This document shows, piece after piece, positions 24,301 through 33,273 of a DNA stretch of 64,000 bases. The notes under the pieces were generated by a model, which saw nothing but the letters and a program-made list of their open reading frames with translations, did not search any database and was not told the DNA's origin. The DNA is from Sulfurimonas sediminis (GTDB taxonomy: Bacteria > Campylobacterota > Campylobacteria > Campylobacterales > Sulfurimonadaceae). How positions within the stretch are numbered: the first letter of the stretch is position 1; every line of letters starts with the position of its first letter. Both the position numbers and the translations under genes were made by a program. The stretch lies in contig NZ_CP041235.1 of assembly GCF_014905115.1 (NCBI RefSeq), forward strand, positions 62,001 to 126,000, in the 5' to 3' direction.

Positions 24301-25722
24301 CTGTTTGGCATGTGTATGTGTTGAAAAGTAGTGCGAAGAGATTTTTGGAGGATTCTCAAGCTGCTCTTTGATGTAAATCTTATGCTCCTGGTCGAGCGTT
24401 TTAAAATAGGCAACGCTCGTAAGTGTTGATTCTGAGGAGCCTAAAAACAAGAGACCTTTTTCTTTGAGCGCATAATGAAAGAGTACAAAAAGATCTTCCT
24501 GGACCTCAGGCAAAATATAGATAAGAAAATTTCTGCAGCTGATGATATCCTGGTTGATAAAAGGCGGGTCGCATAAAACATTGTGTTTTGTAAAAATAAT
24601 CTGAGAACGAATAGCCTCTTTGACCTTGTAGGCTCCGTCTAAGGGGATAAAATACTCTTTGCGTATTTTCTTTGGAGTCTTTTGGAGTGCTTTTTTGGAG
24701 TAGATTCCTTTTTTTGCAACCTCAAGTGCTTTTTCGTCAATGTCTGTGGCAAAAATATGGACATCGAAATTTTTTTTGAGCTTTTGTTTGATTTGGTCAA
24801 TGGTAACAGCCAGAGAGTAGGCCTCCTCTCCTGTAGAACAGGCAACAGACCAGACTCTCAGGTCATAGCTGTCGGGCTTGTCAGAGAGGTACTCTTCAAG
24901 ATGCTGTCGGAGTGCCTCAAATGATTTTTCGTCTCTGAAAAACTCTGTAACCCCGATGAGGATGTTTTGATACAGTAGATGCAGCTCATCCGGATTGGCA
25001 TTGATATAGTCAATATACTCTTCAAGCGTTGCACATTTATTTAAAAGCATCCGTTTGCTCAGCCGTCGCATAACAGTCTCTTTTTTATACTTTTCTATGT
25101 CAAGGGACTCTTTTTCTTTGAGAAGCTTTACAATCTTCATGAAAGGTCCGGGTGCGGTATGCACGATGTTTACAAGATTTTGGGCTATCTCTTTTACCTC
25201 AAATATATAGTCAATGAAACCGCTTGCAATCGCATGTTGCGGCATCTCCGGGTACTGGGCCTCTTTTGGAGACTGGGCGACGGTGATACCGCCGTGTTCT
25301 TTGATGGTTCTGACACCCGCAGTTCCGTCATGTCCTGTCCCGCTGATGACGATACCAAGGCAGTTTTCTTTTTTGTAACTGCTGAGCGATTTGAAAAGTG
25401 TATCGATAGAAGGCGTCGGAATATGGGGTGTATCGGGTGCTTTTTCAAGCAGCAGTCGGTGGCGTGTATAGATGAGGTTGTATCCCGGGGGAACAACATA
25501 GACATTGTTTGGCAAAAACTGCTGATCTTTTGTGATGAGAGAGACGGGCATAACCGTATATGCGGTCAATATTTCGGACAAGGCACTCTTTTTATGCGGG
25601 TCAAGATGCTGGGCAACTATATAGACATACTCCTGGTCTGTGGGCAGCAGAGGAAACAGCTCTTTTAAAGCCTGCAACCCTCCGGCACTCGCACCTATCC
25701 CGATAAATACAGAATTTTTCAT
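21397..25722 (-). CDS. CheB-CheR-PAS-histidine kinase fusion protein
   Basis: 1441 residues. Residues 1-190 are a CheB methylesterase with GIGASAGG (Ser), AQHLDPHKKSAL (His) and GTGHDGTAG (Asp). Residues 200-480 are CheR, with the SAM motif VWSVACSTGEEAYSLA. A repeating helix of NEELQSANEELETSNEELQ type (about 650-690) links to four or so PAS domains (about 700-1190). The C-terminus is a kinase with AHQWRQPLSV (His about 1225) and DNGGGIKPE plus GTGLGIYMSK for ATP. No receiver domain is fused, but a REC/HD-GYP gene is divergent 50 bases away. The usual reading is a signal hub linking receptor-style methylation to phosphorylation; the substrates are unknown. Confidence 0.9.
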   Translation of the reverse strand: MKNSVFIGIGASAGGLQALKELFPLLPTDQEYVYIVAQHLDPHKKSALSEILTAYTVMPVSLITKDQQFLPNNVYVVPPGYNLIYTRHRLLLEKAPDTPHIPTPSIDTLFKSLSSYKKENCLGIVISGTGHDGTAGVRTIKEHGGITVAQSPKEAQYPEMPQHAIASGFIDYIFEVKEIAQNLVNIVHTAPGPFMKIVKLLKEKESLDIEKYKKETVMRRLSKRMLLNKCATLEEYIDYINANPDELHLLYQNILIGVTEFFRDEKSFEALRQHLEEYLSDKPDSYDLRVWSVACSTGEEAYSLAVTIDQIKQKLKKNFDVHIFATDIDEKALEVAKKGIYSKKALQKTPKKIRKEYFIPLDGAYKVKEAIRSQIIFTKHNVLCDPPFINQDIISCRNFLIYILPEVQEDLFVLFHYALKEKGLLFLGSSESTLTSVAYFKTLDQEHKIYIKEQLENPPKISSHYFSTHTHAKQNLSEVKTFTLKDINIQEEITNSVFELFSSECIIVDTNFTIVYKQGNNPFLELNDGFVTLNIVENLKKELQYSVKKILDQTAKSAKVQSTKFIEVKLGEKRQTFVKVIATPFANKQDAVFILLYFQELNANNLEFNTREIVLPNESYVIENLSNRVQELQEDNHALLDELMLSKENMQLLNEELQSANEELQSANEELETSNEELQSSNEELQVSIANEQKMQRQLSLILNSTHDGIIGLDLQGCHTFVNEAALTMLGYTEDELLGKNAHRIWHHTKPDGSHYPLEECMLHMHLIKGISVRKEELFFKKDGTPFDVEVLQNPIIEEGKVNGAVLSFHDITQKKKLLQEAEYEHKMNDLYLNSTETIVLILDLHGSVQMINNSGSKLLRLPKKKILGKNFIQHFVPKSKQPKMQNIFDAIVSQKAESVKEYTNQIVDAEGNKHTVSWRNTCIKDKNSTIVNIISSGIDITNQETLTKKLYEQEHLYRLTFEEADIGIAHVSLDGRLIDTNEYLTKLLGYTKQEFKNMHVADITFAQDRDTDRYMLEQLQNNEKKSYHVEKRYVHKNGTVIWVSLAVVLLVDEQKKPLYLLKIIRDISQLKLLMYQLEVEKNRFEKMIKFTPIPLMLYNTNGEILMLNKILQENTGYSLHEIPTIEKMLKKLFVHEDEKSMKSIRQYYKNPLKEPRQQQTITTKSKEKRVGILHAVKLDDQYNGNETLYLIAIVDITDIQKKDELMISQSRQAAMGDMLSMIAHQWRQPLSVISMVSNNIQAQLELQGSVDAKSLQELIHTLNGQTQYLSHTIDDFRNFFQPDKKKELVTADTVLKKLTHLVEKSLENNAITLAFAKNSDIEFCTYQNQLLQVLINILNNAKDAIKENTKEGGHISIDVTKQEEEIAFKICDNGGGIKPEILKKLGEPYVTSKSKNGTGLGIYMSKIIVEKHLGGELSWQNTDKGSCFMITLPLDRVCES

Positions 25723-25773
25723 ATCTCCCTCCGTTATTTCTTAATATTAGCATAATTTTGATAAGATTAGCGT

Positions 25774-27270
25774 ATGATAAATTTAAAAGCACTACAATCA
25801 TTGGCAAGAAAATTTAAAGTTTTATATGTGGAAGATGATATGGCTGTGCAAACTGCACTCACGGAGTATCTGAAGAACTTTTTTGCAGATGTGACGACTG
25901 CCAAAGACGGGGTTGAGGGTTTGGAGCGTTATAAAAACGGGCAGTTTGACATCGTGATTACAGATTTATCCATGCCCAGGATGGACGGCATAGAGATGTT
26001 GCAAAAGATACGGGAGATAAATCCGCAGCAGGCACTCTTGATAACAACCGCACACAGCGGCTCTGACTACATGTCACAGGCCATTAAAATAGGGGTTGAC
26101 GGGTATATAATCAAACCTTTTGATTATGAGCAGCTAAATTATGAACTCTACAAGGTCAGTGAAAAACTCGAAGTCATGCAGGAGAATGAAGCCTACAAAA
26201 AATCCCTGCAGCGCATGGTGGAGCAAAAAACAGCCGAGTTAAGCGCAATGATACAGTTTCAGCATGACAACTATGAAAAAACACTGCTGGCAATGGTCAA
26301 ATTGATAGAAGAGAGAGATACTTATACGGCTGGTCATTCCCAAAGAGTTGCCAAATACTCCAAAATGATAGCCCAAAAGATGGGACTCTCCCAAAAAGAG
26401 TGCGAAAAAGTCTATCAGGCGGGAATTTTGCATGATATCGGCAAGATTGTCACACCGGATGTTGTCCTTTTGAAACCAAAAAAACTCAATGACTTGGAAT
26501 ACAAACTGATTCAGGAACATCCTCAGGTGGGCTACAGACTTTTGGCAAATATTCCTATGTATGCAGAGCTTGCGGACATAGTCCGTGACCATCATGAGCG
26601 ATGTGACGGCAGCGGATATCCAAGAGGCATAAAAGCCAGTGAAATTGACAGACTGGCAAAAGTGATGATGATTGCTGACTGTTTTGATGCCATGACAACC
26701 AACAGAATATACAAAGGCAGAAAAACTCCCAAAGAAGCACTCGAGGAGATAGAACGTCTGAGTGGCGTGCAGTATGATGCGGATGCCGTCAAAGCAACAC
26801 TAGAGGTGCTAAAAGATGTGGTTGTGGATAAAAATATAAACCAGTTGCCGCATACCGACATAGAAAAGGAGCGATTTGCCTATTTTTACAAGGACAGTCT
26901 GACAGATCTGTACAACCAGAGTTACCTTGATGTAATGTTGCTGCAAAACTCTTATGACAGAAAATACGCACAGCTGCATCTGTTGCGGTTGAAACATTTT
27001 TCACGTTTCAACAAAGAATCCGGATGGAAAGAGGGAGACACTGTTTTGGTGAAAATTGCCAAATCTTTGAAAGGATGTTTTGACCTCTCTATGGTTTTTA
27101 GAATTTTTGGCGATGATTTTGCCATACTTGATAACGGAGAGTGCAATATGAAAGAGATAGAGCAGAAAATCAATGCCATTCTAAGCAACACTATTATAAA
27201 ATCAGACATACTGAATCTCACTCTTGACACCCAAAAGAGTATAAGCGTAGATGATTTGGAAAAACTTTGA
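25774..27270 (+). CDS. Response regulator with HD-GYP and degenerate GGDEF domains
   Basis: 498 residues. Receiver about 12-130 (phospho-Asp in DIVITDLSMPRMDG). HD-GYP about 165-345 with HSQRVAKYS, GILHDIGKI, and DHHERCDGSGYPRGIK, the full catalytic set for cyclic-di-GMP hydrolysis. The C-terminal 120 residues resemble GGDEF (DSLTDLYNQSYLDVML), but the signature reads FGDDF, so synthesis is unlikely. Divergent from the CheB-CheR kinase, which is its probable phosphodonor (inference). Confidence 0.88.
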   Translation: MINLKALQSLARKFKVLYVEDDMAVQTALTEYLKNFFADVTTAKDGVEGLERYKNGQFDIVITDLSMPRMDGIEMLQKIREINPQQALLITTAHSGSDYMSQAIKIGVDGYIIKPFDYEQLNYELYKVSEKLEVMQENEAYKKSLQRMVEQKTAELSAMIQFQHDNYEKTLLAMVKLIEERDTYTAGHSQRVAKYSKMIAQKMGLSQKECEKVYQAGILHDIGKIVTPDVVLLKPKKLNDLEYKLIQEHPQVGYRLLANIPMYAELADIVRDHHERCDGSGYPRGIKASEIDRLAKVMMIADCFDAMTTNRIYKGRKTPKEALEEIERLSGVQYDADAVKATLEVLKDVVVDKNINQLPHTDIEKERFAYFYKDSLTDLYNQSYLDVMLLQNSYDRKYAQLHLLRLKHFSRFNKESGWKEGDTVLVKIAKSLKGCFDLSMVFRIFGDDFAILDNGECNMKEIEQKINAILSNTIIKSDILNLTLDTQKSISVDDLEKL

Positions 27271-27284
27271 TGGATAGTCTTTTT

Positions 27285-27366
27285 GCGGAACCGGTACTAA
27301 GTACCAAAGCCATTAAGTGAAGAAAATTAATGCTTTCTCGGAATCGGTACTTTAGTGCCGACTGTC
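27285..27366. repeat. Palindromic repeat family PR, partial copies
   Basis: Two half units: one at 27285-27305 (GGAACCGGTACTAAGTACC) and one at 27337-27363 (GGAATCGGTACTTTAGTGCC). The spacer GCCATTAAG...AATTAATGCTTTCTC is shared nearly unchanged with the copy at 56284-56315. It lies between convergent genes. Confidence 0.75.
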
Positions 27367-27379
27367 AGGCTGTAAAAGC

Positions 27380-28876
27380 CTAAATCTGCCTTTTGTTAAA
27401 TCCGGAAGTTCCCATTTTCGCCTCTGAGTGAAACTCTTTTGCATAGGGCTTGAGGTATGTGGGGATTGCTCTGCCTTTTAGCTTCATCATATCCTGAAGC
27501 ATATACTTTGCAATCTCCTCTTCAGCTATCTTCTTCTTTACATGTAAATAAGAAAAAAGCAGTTCCCCCTGTCTTTGCAGAGAGATTTTCCATGTAGAGT
27601 CTGTCTGTTCGTAAATCCAGAGACCAAAAGCATAAAAGTTTTCATAAACACTTTCATTTTGCCATAAGAGCGGGAGTGTTGTTTTGAAGTTGCCACTGTT
27701 GTAGTACAAATCCCAAAAGCGTGCAAAGCGTTTCATAATCTGTATATCTCTGAAGCTGAGTTTGTTGTTTTTTAAAATATCATAGGGCGGAATGTCACTG
27801 TAGACCATACCCTCTTCTTTGTCATGACGGCTGATGTGTGTGCCGGAGAGTTTTTTCAGGATGCCTATTTGAATTTCACAGCTGCTCATGCGCATTAATT
27901 CATCAAGATTGCGCCCGAAACTTTCTAGACTTTCACCAGGAAGCCCAACAATCAAGTCAAGATGGATATGCGCTGTCGTTTCATTTTCCAAAAAGTTTAT
28001 ATTGTCTTTTATTTTGTCAAGTTTTAACTGTCTTGAGATGTTGTTGGCAATCTCTGGGTTGAGGGTCTGAATGCCTATTTCAAGCTGCAAAGCTCCATGG
28101 GGAAAACGTTTGATTTTTTCTCGCAGAGATGCTGGAAAGTGGTCAGGAATAACTTCAAAATGGGCAAAATAAGGCGGTTCTTTCTCTAAAAAGAAATCAA
28201 GTATTTTGTTGGCTGCTTTCATATTGAGATTAAAAGTTCTGTCGACAAATTTGAAATTTCTTGCCCCTCTTTCCCAAAGTTTTTGAAATTCTTCCAGAAC
28301 TGCATCAAGGTTAAAAGCGCGTACTTTTTCATCCATAGAGGAGAGACAAAATTCACATTCAAAGGGACAGCCCCGGGAGATTTCCACATAAATATAACGG
28401 TTTTTGATGTCCTCGTCTGTATAGTACATGTAAGGGAGCTGTATAGCTTTAAGATCGGGCAAGGTCATTTTGATGATTTTCTCAGTCGGCACTTTGTTTT
28501 GAATATTTTTACACAACCGGTAAAAAGCCAGATCTCCCTCTCCCTGAATGATATAGTCCGCAGCATCGAAATTGACACGAAAAGGGAGGTAGCTTACTTC
28601 TGGCCCGCCGAGAATTATGCGTGTTGTCGGGAAAACTTTTTTGAGGATATGAATCAGTTCGTGTACCTCTTTTGCATTCCAGATATAGACGCCTATGCCT
28701 ATGATGTCAGGCTGGGGTAGAAGCAGTTTTTCTGCAATAGTCTGGATGGCATCATTGATGCTGAACTCAAGGATGGAAGTATCACTCTGCAGTTCCTGCA
28801 TATTTGCATACAGATACCGCAGCCCTACCGCACTGTGTGTAAATCGTGAATTTAAAGTGGTGAGTATTATTTTCAT
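27380..28876 (-). CDS. Cobalamin-binding-domain radical SAM protein (DUF4080 type)
   Basis: 498 residues. N-terminal B12-binding-like fold (about 1-130; QPDIIGIGVYIWNAKEVHEL, then IILGGPEVSYLP). The radical SAM core follows, with EISRGCPFECEFCLSSMDEK, whose three Cys bind the 4Fe-4S cluster, and a C-terminal DUF4080 domain. Substrate unknown. It lacks the DxHxxG cobalamin-ligand motif that I would expect for certain B12 binding, so B12 use is inferred from domain type. The wide presence of cob genes in this window fits. Confidence 0.85.
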   Translation of the reverse strand: MKIILTTLNSRFTHSAVGLRYLYANMQELQSDTSILEFSINDAIQTIAEKLLLPQPDIIGIGVYIWNAKEVHELIHILKKVFPTTRIILGGPEVSYLPFRVNFDAADYIIQGEGDLAFYRLCKNIQNKVPTEKIIKMTLPDLKAIQLPYMYYTDEDIKNRYIYVEISRGCPFECEFCLSSMDEKVRAFNLDAVLEEFQKLWERGARNFKFVDRTFNLNMKAANKILDFFLEKEPPYFAHFEVIPDHFPASLREKIKRFPHGALQLEIGIQTLNPEIANNISRQLKLDKIKDNINFLENETTAHIHLDLIVGLPGESLESFGRNLDELMRMSSCEIQIGILKKLSGTHISRHDKEEGMVYSDIPPYDILKNNKLSFRDIQIMKRFARFWDLYYNSGNFKTTLPLLWQNESVYENFYAFGLWIYEQTDSTWKISLQRQGELLFSYLHVKKKIAEEEIAKYMLQDMMKLKGRAIPTYLKPYAKEFHSEAKMGTSGFNKRQI

Positions 28877-28879
28877 CTG

Positions 28880-28990
28880 TTAAGAGAGATACTTTTTGAT
28901 GTCAATTTGAACCTGTTGTGCTATCTGGATGCACTGTTGGGTAATCTTTTCATTTGCAAAAACAAACCATTTCTCTGTCTCACTTTTCAT
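28880..28990 (-). pseudogene. HEPN-domain protein, internally deleted remnant (36 aa)
   Basis: MKSETEKWFVFANEKITQQC continues into IQIAQQVQIDIKKYLS. The first half looks like a HEPN start and the second like a HEPN C-terminal helix, but a HEPN protein should be 110-130 residues. It overlaps the nucleotidyltransferase stop by 11 bases, exactly as in MNT-HEPN toxin-antitoxin operons. The central part with the RX4-6H catalytic motif is missing, so no RNase activity is expected. Confidence 0.55.
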
Positions 28991-29300
28991 AAACAATTTT
29001 TCCTTTATAAATCTCATCTAAAAAGAGACCTTTTGCATCCTCTTTAATGGGAATAATATCTATAGGAATAATTTTTGAAATTTCACGTAATACTTTTCTG
29101 TATTTTAAAGAGAGGGTTAAAAAATTTTCATTTGAGTCTTGTATGACAGCAATATCAATATCATTTGGATTTTGGGAAGAGAGAAACGAACCAAAGAGTA
29201 CAACACTGTCTATCTCTGAAAATTGAGAGAGTTTTGTTGTAATTGCATTTATGAAGGTTGTTTTTTTATTTTTTGTCAAGTACATAAGATATAGTAACAT
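28980..29300 (-). CDS. MNT-type minimal nucleotidyltransferase
   Basis: 106 residues; ATG 29300 used, though ATG 29285 is equally possible. EIDSVVLFGSFLSSQNPNDIDIAVIQ carries the GS...DID active-site pattern of the Pol-beta nucleotidyltransferase fold, with IIPIDIIPIKED near the third Asp. MNT proteins are the antitoxins that AMPylate HEPN RNases. Its partner here is a short remnant (28880-28990), so the pair is probably defunct or the MNT acts alone. Confidence 0.75.
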   Translation of the reverse strand: MLLYLMYLTKNKKTTFINAITTKLSQFSEIDSVVLFGSFLSSQNPNDIDIAVIQDSNENFLTLSLKYRKVLREISKIIPIDIIPIKEDAKGLFLDEIYKGKIVYEK

Positions 29301-29327
29301 ATTTTTTTTTGCAAAGGCTTAAAAGGA

Positions 29328-29369
29328 AAAACAGCCGAGAGTAAAAAAGGGGGAAAACTCGGCTGTTTT
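29328..29369. terminator. Strong hairpin terminator
   Basis: AAAACAGCCGAG (29328-29339) pairs with CTCGGCTGTTTT (29358-29369), 12 bp with T-runs on both strands. It ends the chemoreceptor transcript from the right and separates it from the MNT gene. The intervening 29370-29472 holds no gene. Confidence 0.85.
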
Positions 29370-29472
29370 AAAAATTTATAGGAGTAAATATCTCTCTTAT
29401 GAAAGGGGAAAAACATAATTGAGATATAGAATTATATTAATTATAAGTAAATGTTAGGTAAATAGCGTTTTT

Positions 29473-30909
29473 TTACCTTGTTTCATCGTACTCTTTTATC
29501 ATGCGATCCAAGTCTTTGAAAAGCTCCATTGAAGCATCTTCCATTTTTTTGAAATTTTCTACTATGATTTTAGGATGGTCTGCTTTGAGAACACTGTGCT
29601 CTTTGACAAAAACCATGTTTTTAGCCACTGAATCATGCACAGTCGCATGTGGTGCATCCATTTTCTTAAAGGCAGTTGTATTTCCAAAGCGCTCTTGTCC
29701 TATGCCTAGGTACCACTGTCCCATTCTGCAGTGTTTGTGGTCAGGGAATTCTTTGCTTGCATCTTCATTGAGTACCGTTGAGTAGGCATTTGATTTAAAT
29801 AAAATATGGTCAACCTTGACGAGTGTTGTAAAGAGACGGTTTTGAATGCCGATAGCTGTCGTGTGCGCTGCATTGGCAAGCTCATTGAGCTCTGTAAAGG
29901 TATTTTCAAATTCATGAATCACCTCGTTTGATTCCTGGGCGATATTTGTAATCTCATCAGAGTTTGTTCGCATATCATTGGCTTCTTGCTGAAGGGTTGA
30001 TATGTTAATCTCTATTTCTGTGGTTGCTTTTTGTGTACGTTCGGCAAGTTTTCTTACCTCATCGGCAACGACGGCAAAACCGCGTCCGTGCTCACCCGCA
30101 CGGGCTGCTTCTATGGCGGCATTGAGCGCTAAGAGATTGGTCTGGTCAGCGATGTCCTTGATGAGCCCGACAACTTCGGAAATATCCCGTGAGCGTCCTT
30201 CAAGATTGACAATTCCCTCATGTGATGAAGAGATAAGCTCTACAAGAGAGCCCAGTCTTTGGCCTATTTCAAGTACACTGTTGAGACTTCCCGAAGCTTT
30301 TTCTGCTGTTTGTTCGGAAACACTGACAATCTCTTCTGCCTCATCTGAAGAGATTGTCAAATCCGTCTGGATGATAGAAAGACCCTGTCCGATACCTCCG
30401 CCAAGCGTTGAAAACTCAGAAGAGAGTTCTGCCTGGAGTTTTCTTCTATAACCGCTTGCAATCGCCTCGATGGCTGTGTTGACCTGTGCAGCGGTAGTAT
30501 GGAAAAGCCCCTGCAGTCCTTGCGGGTAGGTGTGTCTGTATGTTTTTCCAGAAGAAGCACACTCTATGGTTGTTGCGATATCACGCATGAATGCTTCCAC
30601 CTGGTCAAGCATATCGTTGAGTGCCCAGGCGATTTTGGCATCATGGGAGTTGTCATTTGGAATGTGTGTGATGCGTCCTTCGAGTTTTCCCTGAGCAGCC
30701 TGTGCTAAAATCTCTTCGAGTTTGTCCATAACGGTAGAAGTTTTTGAAGTTGTTCCTCCCGGAATAAAGAGTGCCACAATCGCTATAAGTAAAACAAGCC
30801 CGCCTACAATGTAACTTGCACTCGACAGGCTGTAAACACCAACGCCCAAAAGCGTTACAAAAAGCAATAATGCCTGGTTATTTTTGAAGAGAGATGATAT
30901 ACTCATCAT
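29473..30909 (-). CDS. Membrane chemoreceptor with CZB tail, CetA-like
   Basis: 478 residues. Two adjacent hydrophobic segments near the N-terminus ([15 protein letters not shown] and [17 protein letters not shown]) make a hairpin anchor with almost no periplasmic loop. A HAMP-like region follows (about 60-130), then the signalling tip [20 protein letters not shown] and a C-terminal CZB domain ([26 protein letters not shown]). It overlaps the PAS-only gene upstream by 32 bases. This pairing equals the bipartite energy-taxis sensor CetA/CetB of Campylobacter, where the PAS protein binds FAD and signals through the receptor. Confidence 0.85.
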   Translation of the reverse strand: MMSISSLFKNNQALLLFVTLLGVGVYSLSSASYIVGGLVLLIAIVALFIPGGTTSKTSTVMDKLEEILAQAAQGKLEGRITHIPNDNSHDAKIAWALNDMLDQVEAFMRDIATTIECASSGKTYRHTYPQGLQGLFHTTAAQVNTAIEAIASGYRRKLQAELSSEFSTLGGGIGQGLSIIQTDLTISSDEAEEIVSVSEQTAEKASGSLNSVLEIGQRLGSLVELISSSHEGIVNLEGRSRDISEVVGLIKDIADQTNLLALNAAIEAARAGEHGRGFAVVADEVRKLAERTQKATTEIEINISTLQQEANDMRTNSDEITNIAQESNEVIHEFENTFTELNELANAAHTTAIGIQNRLFTTLVKVDHILFKSNAYSTVLNEDASKEFPDHKHCRMGQWYLGIGQERFGNTTAFKKMDAPHATVHDSVAKNMVFVKEHSVLKADHPKIIVENFKKMEDASMELFKDLDRMIKEYDETR

Positions 30910-31363
30910 AGCTGACTCCTTCCTGATCTAGTAAATTTGTTAAAATTTTCATGCCGGCATCCATACCGCCGCTTCTTTCTGCCTGAAGCATCTGTGCATA
31001 GAGTGGTTTGATAGTTTCGAGCGCTTCAGGGTTTGGTTTTCTTCTGACAGAGTAGTAGCCTACAGTATTGCCGCGCTCATCCAAAGAGGGTGTGACATTG
31101 GCATAGACCCAGTAAGAGTTGTTGTTCTTTGTGCTGTTGATGACATAGGCAAAAATTTCCTCTTTTGCCTGAACTCTGTCCCATAAAAGTTTAAAAATTG
31201 TCTTTGGCATATCCGGGTGTCGGACAATATTGTGTGGTTTGCCGAGGAGTTCCTCCTCTGTATATTCTGCCAGGTCAATAAAAATCTTATTGACATAGGT
31301 CAGTCGACCTTTGGTGTCTGTTTTAGAGACAATAAAATCATTTTCGCCTAATGTTCGTTCCAT
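30878..31363 (-). CDS. PAS-domain energy-taxis sensor, CetB/Aer-like
   Basis: 161 residues from ATG 31363, preceded by GGAGAGGG. A single PAS domain (about 10-115) has [36 protein letters not shown] and [10 protein letters not shown], close to the FAD-binding PAS of Aer. A short helical tail ([20 protein letters not shown]) follows. Size and layout match CetB, and the receptor gene overlaps at the 3' end, so the two are translated together. Confidence 0.85.
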   Translation of the reverse strand: MERTLGENDFIVSKTDTKGRLTYVNKIFIDLAEYTEEELLGKPHNIVRHPDMPKTIFKLLWDRVQAKEEIFAYVINSTKNNNSYWVYANVTPSLDERGNTVGYYSVRRKPNPEALETIKPLYAQMLQAERSGGMDAGMKILTNLLDQEGVSYDEYIISLQK

Positions 31364-31444
31364 TTTAGCCCTCTCCTTCATTTGTTGAAAATATTGTAGC
31401 ATATCTTTATTGGATTATTGCTATAATTTGTGATAAGGAAGTTT

Positions 31445-32545
31445 ATGTTCGCACTCTTGTCTCTTTTTTACTATTTTTATTTTTCTATTGTCGGCATATA
31501 CATTATATTTTTGCCAAAAGTCCTCAGCGGGGTGGGCTATGATGCAAGTGAGATAGGCATTATTTTTGCGGCATCGCCTTTGGTGCGTTTTATACTGCCT
31601 TTTTTGTTTTTGCGTGGACTGACCCTTAATGCCACAGTATTTAAATTTTCATTATTTACAGTCATTGCAAGTACCCTCTCTTTTTATCTCTCGCTGGAGC
31701 ATTTTTATGCACTTTTGCTCTCAAATATTTTTATGGGGCTGGGTATGAGTCTGATGCTGCCTTTTGTAGAGGTTATCTCTTTACATACTATCGGCAAGGA
31801 GCGTTACGGAAAAGTAAGGTTGTTTGGTTCTGTTGGGTTTATTGCCGTTGCTCTTGTGCTGGTTCGGTTTTTAAGTTCTGCCTATATTGCTTTGGACTTT
31901 TTATTTGTTTTGAGCCTTTTGACTGCCTTTGTCGCGTATAGAGTGCTGTGCCACGCACCCGATACCAGCTATGTAAAAGAGAAAAATATCTCTAATGATA
32001 TAGATATCTTCAAAGACTGGCAACTCTGGGGCGGACTTGTTTTGGTGCAGATGAGTTTTGGCTCTTTTTATAACTTTTTTACGATTTATGAGACAGACCA
32101 CGGCATTGGTTTGGATATGACAATCTATTTGTGGAGTTTTGGTGTGTTGATTGAAGTAGGGATGTTTTTCTTTCAAGGGGGCCTGCTGCAGGGAAATTTA
32201 CTGAATCTGCTGCGTTTGACAGCACTGGCAACGGTGCTGCGATGGTTCTTGGTTTTTGCATTCCCTGAGCATTTGGCGATACTGTTTTTCTCCCAGGCTC
32301 TGCATGCTCTGAGTTTTGCCCTGTTTCATACGGCAGCCATCAGCTATCTGTTTCAGCGATACAGACACAAAAGTCTCTCTCAGCAGTTTTTTTCCGGCAT
32401 TACCTACGGTTTTGGAGGACTCAGCGGTGCGCTTATTGCGGGATATGTGTATGAATACTATCCGAAGTACCTCTTCTTGACTTCAAGTCTGATGGCATTT
32501 GGAGCATTTTTGCTTTTTATGGTTGTGAGGCAGCACAAAGCGTAG
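31445..32545 (+). CDS. Major facilitator transporter (3-phenylpropionate/LacY-like group)
   Basis: 366 residues, twelve predicted membrane helices. The start was chosen at ATG 31445 behind AAGGA. FYFSIVGIYIIFLPKVLSGVGYDASEIGII at the N-terminus and GKERYGKVRLFGSVGFIAVAL between helices are typical of the PPP/MFS_1-like group, as is the later GLSGALIAGYVYEYYPKYLF. Substrate unknown. It is divergent from the PAS/receptor pair. Confidence 0.8.
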   Translation: MFALLSLFYYFYFSIVGIYIIFLPKVLSGVGYDASEIGIIFAASPLVRFILPFLFLRGLTLNATVFKFSLFTVIASTLSFYLSLEHFYALLLSNIFMGLGMSLMLPFVEVISLHTIGKERYGKVRLFGSVGFIAVALVLVRFLSSAYIALDFLFVLSLLTAFVAYRVLCHAPDTSYVKEKNISNDIDIFKDWQLWGGLVLVQMSFGSFYNFFTIYETDHGIGLDMTIYLWSFGVLIEVGMFFFQGGLLQGNLLNLLRLTALATVLRWFLVFAFPEHLAILFFSQALHALSFALFHTAAISYLFQRYRHKSLSQQFFSGITYGFGGLSGALIAGYVYEYYPKYLFLTSSLMAFGAFLLFMVVRQHKA

Positions 32546-32587
32546 CAGCTGTCCCAGCACTCTCAGCCCACCCTAAAGGATGGGTTC

Positions 32588-32917
32588 CTAAAAGCGGTGC
32601 CGATTGTCCTTTTTTATAGTTTCAACAAGTCTTGAAAGCTGATAGTAACGGTTCTGACAGGGGGAGTCTATCTCAAAAAGAAAAGGTCTGTATTTGAGAT
32701 AATTTGCCCAGACTTTTTTGCTCTGCTCTTTGCGCCCTCGTTTGATAAGTTCAAAACTGACAGAGGCATTGATGAAGCCTTTGAGCAGTTTTACCTCTTT
32801 GTCTTTTTCAAAACGACGGGGAAACCAGGCTGCTTCAAGTGCTTCATGCGCATCGTAATAACGTTCTTCTTCGAGGCATTTTATAAATTCGTCGATATGC
32901 TTATGCATCGTTTTCAT
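32588..32917 (-). CDS. DUF309 family protein
   Basis: 109 residues. EFIKCLEEERYYDAHEALEAAWFP followed by LLKGFINASVSFELIKRGR is the DUF309 pattern (helical bundle with conserved E, H and W). The role of this family is not known. It overlaps the rhodanese-like gene by 17 bases, so the pair form a unit. Confidence 0.8.
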   Translation of the reverse strand: MKTMHKHIDEFIKCLEEERYYDAHEALEAAWFPRRFEKDKEVKLLKGFINASVSFELIKRGRKEQSKKVWANYLKYRPFLFEIDSPCQNRYYQLSRLVETIKKDNRHRF

Positions 32918-33221
32918 CCAGTAACATCATATTTTTTCTCCAGTATCCACGACCGCCTTTGAGGGAAATACAGTGGTGATTGGGAAATTTTTTTTTGTAC
33001 TCTTTGAGCCGGTCAAGTGTCGCCTTGCCGGAATCGCAGTAAAAAACAAAGACACTTCCCTCCGGGTACTGTTTGAGCTCATAAGGGTTGTAGGTTAGTG
33101 TGTCTGCTTTTTCTATGGGTGACAAAATCGTGTCTACAAGGACAACATCCACACCCTCTTTTTCCAACTTCTTTTTATTTTGCAAAAACTCTTTTTGCGT
33201 CCATTCGTCTGGGTAATTCAT
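32901..33221 (-). CDS. Rhodanese-like domain protein
   Basis: 106 residues. The active-site loop reads FVFYCDSGKATLDRLKEY, with the catalytic Cys followed by DSGKAT, and the C-terminus HCISLKGGRGYWRKN closes the domain. Sulfur transfer or thiol redox is possible; the loop is one residue shorter than the classical CRKGxR form, so activity is uncertain. Confidence 0.7.
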   Translation of the reverse strand: MNYPDEWTQKEFLQNKKKLEKEGVDVVLVDTILSPIEKADTLTYNPYELKQYPEGSVFVFYCDSGKATLDRLKEYKKKFPNHHCISLKGGRGYWRKNMMLLDENDA

Positions 33222-33273
33222 AGGCTTATTATATAACAGCTCTTTTATAGTTTGTTGAAGCAGTAAGATTAGG

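Noticed and set aside
25159-25668. Plus-strand open frame of 169 codons
   Set aside because: It is antisense to the CheB domain, with no ribosome site and no family pattern.
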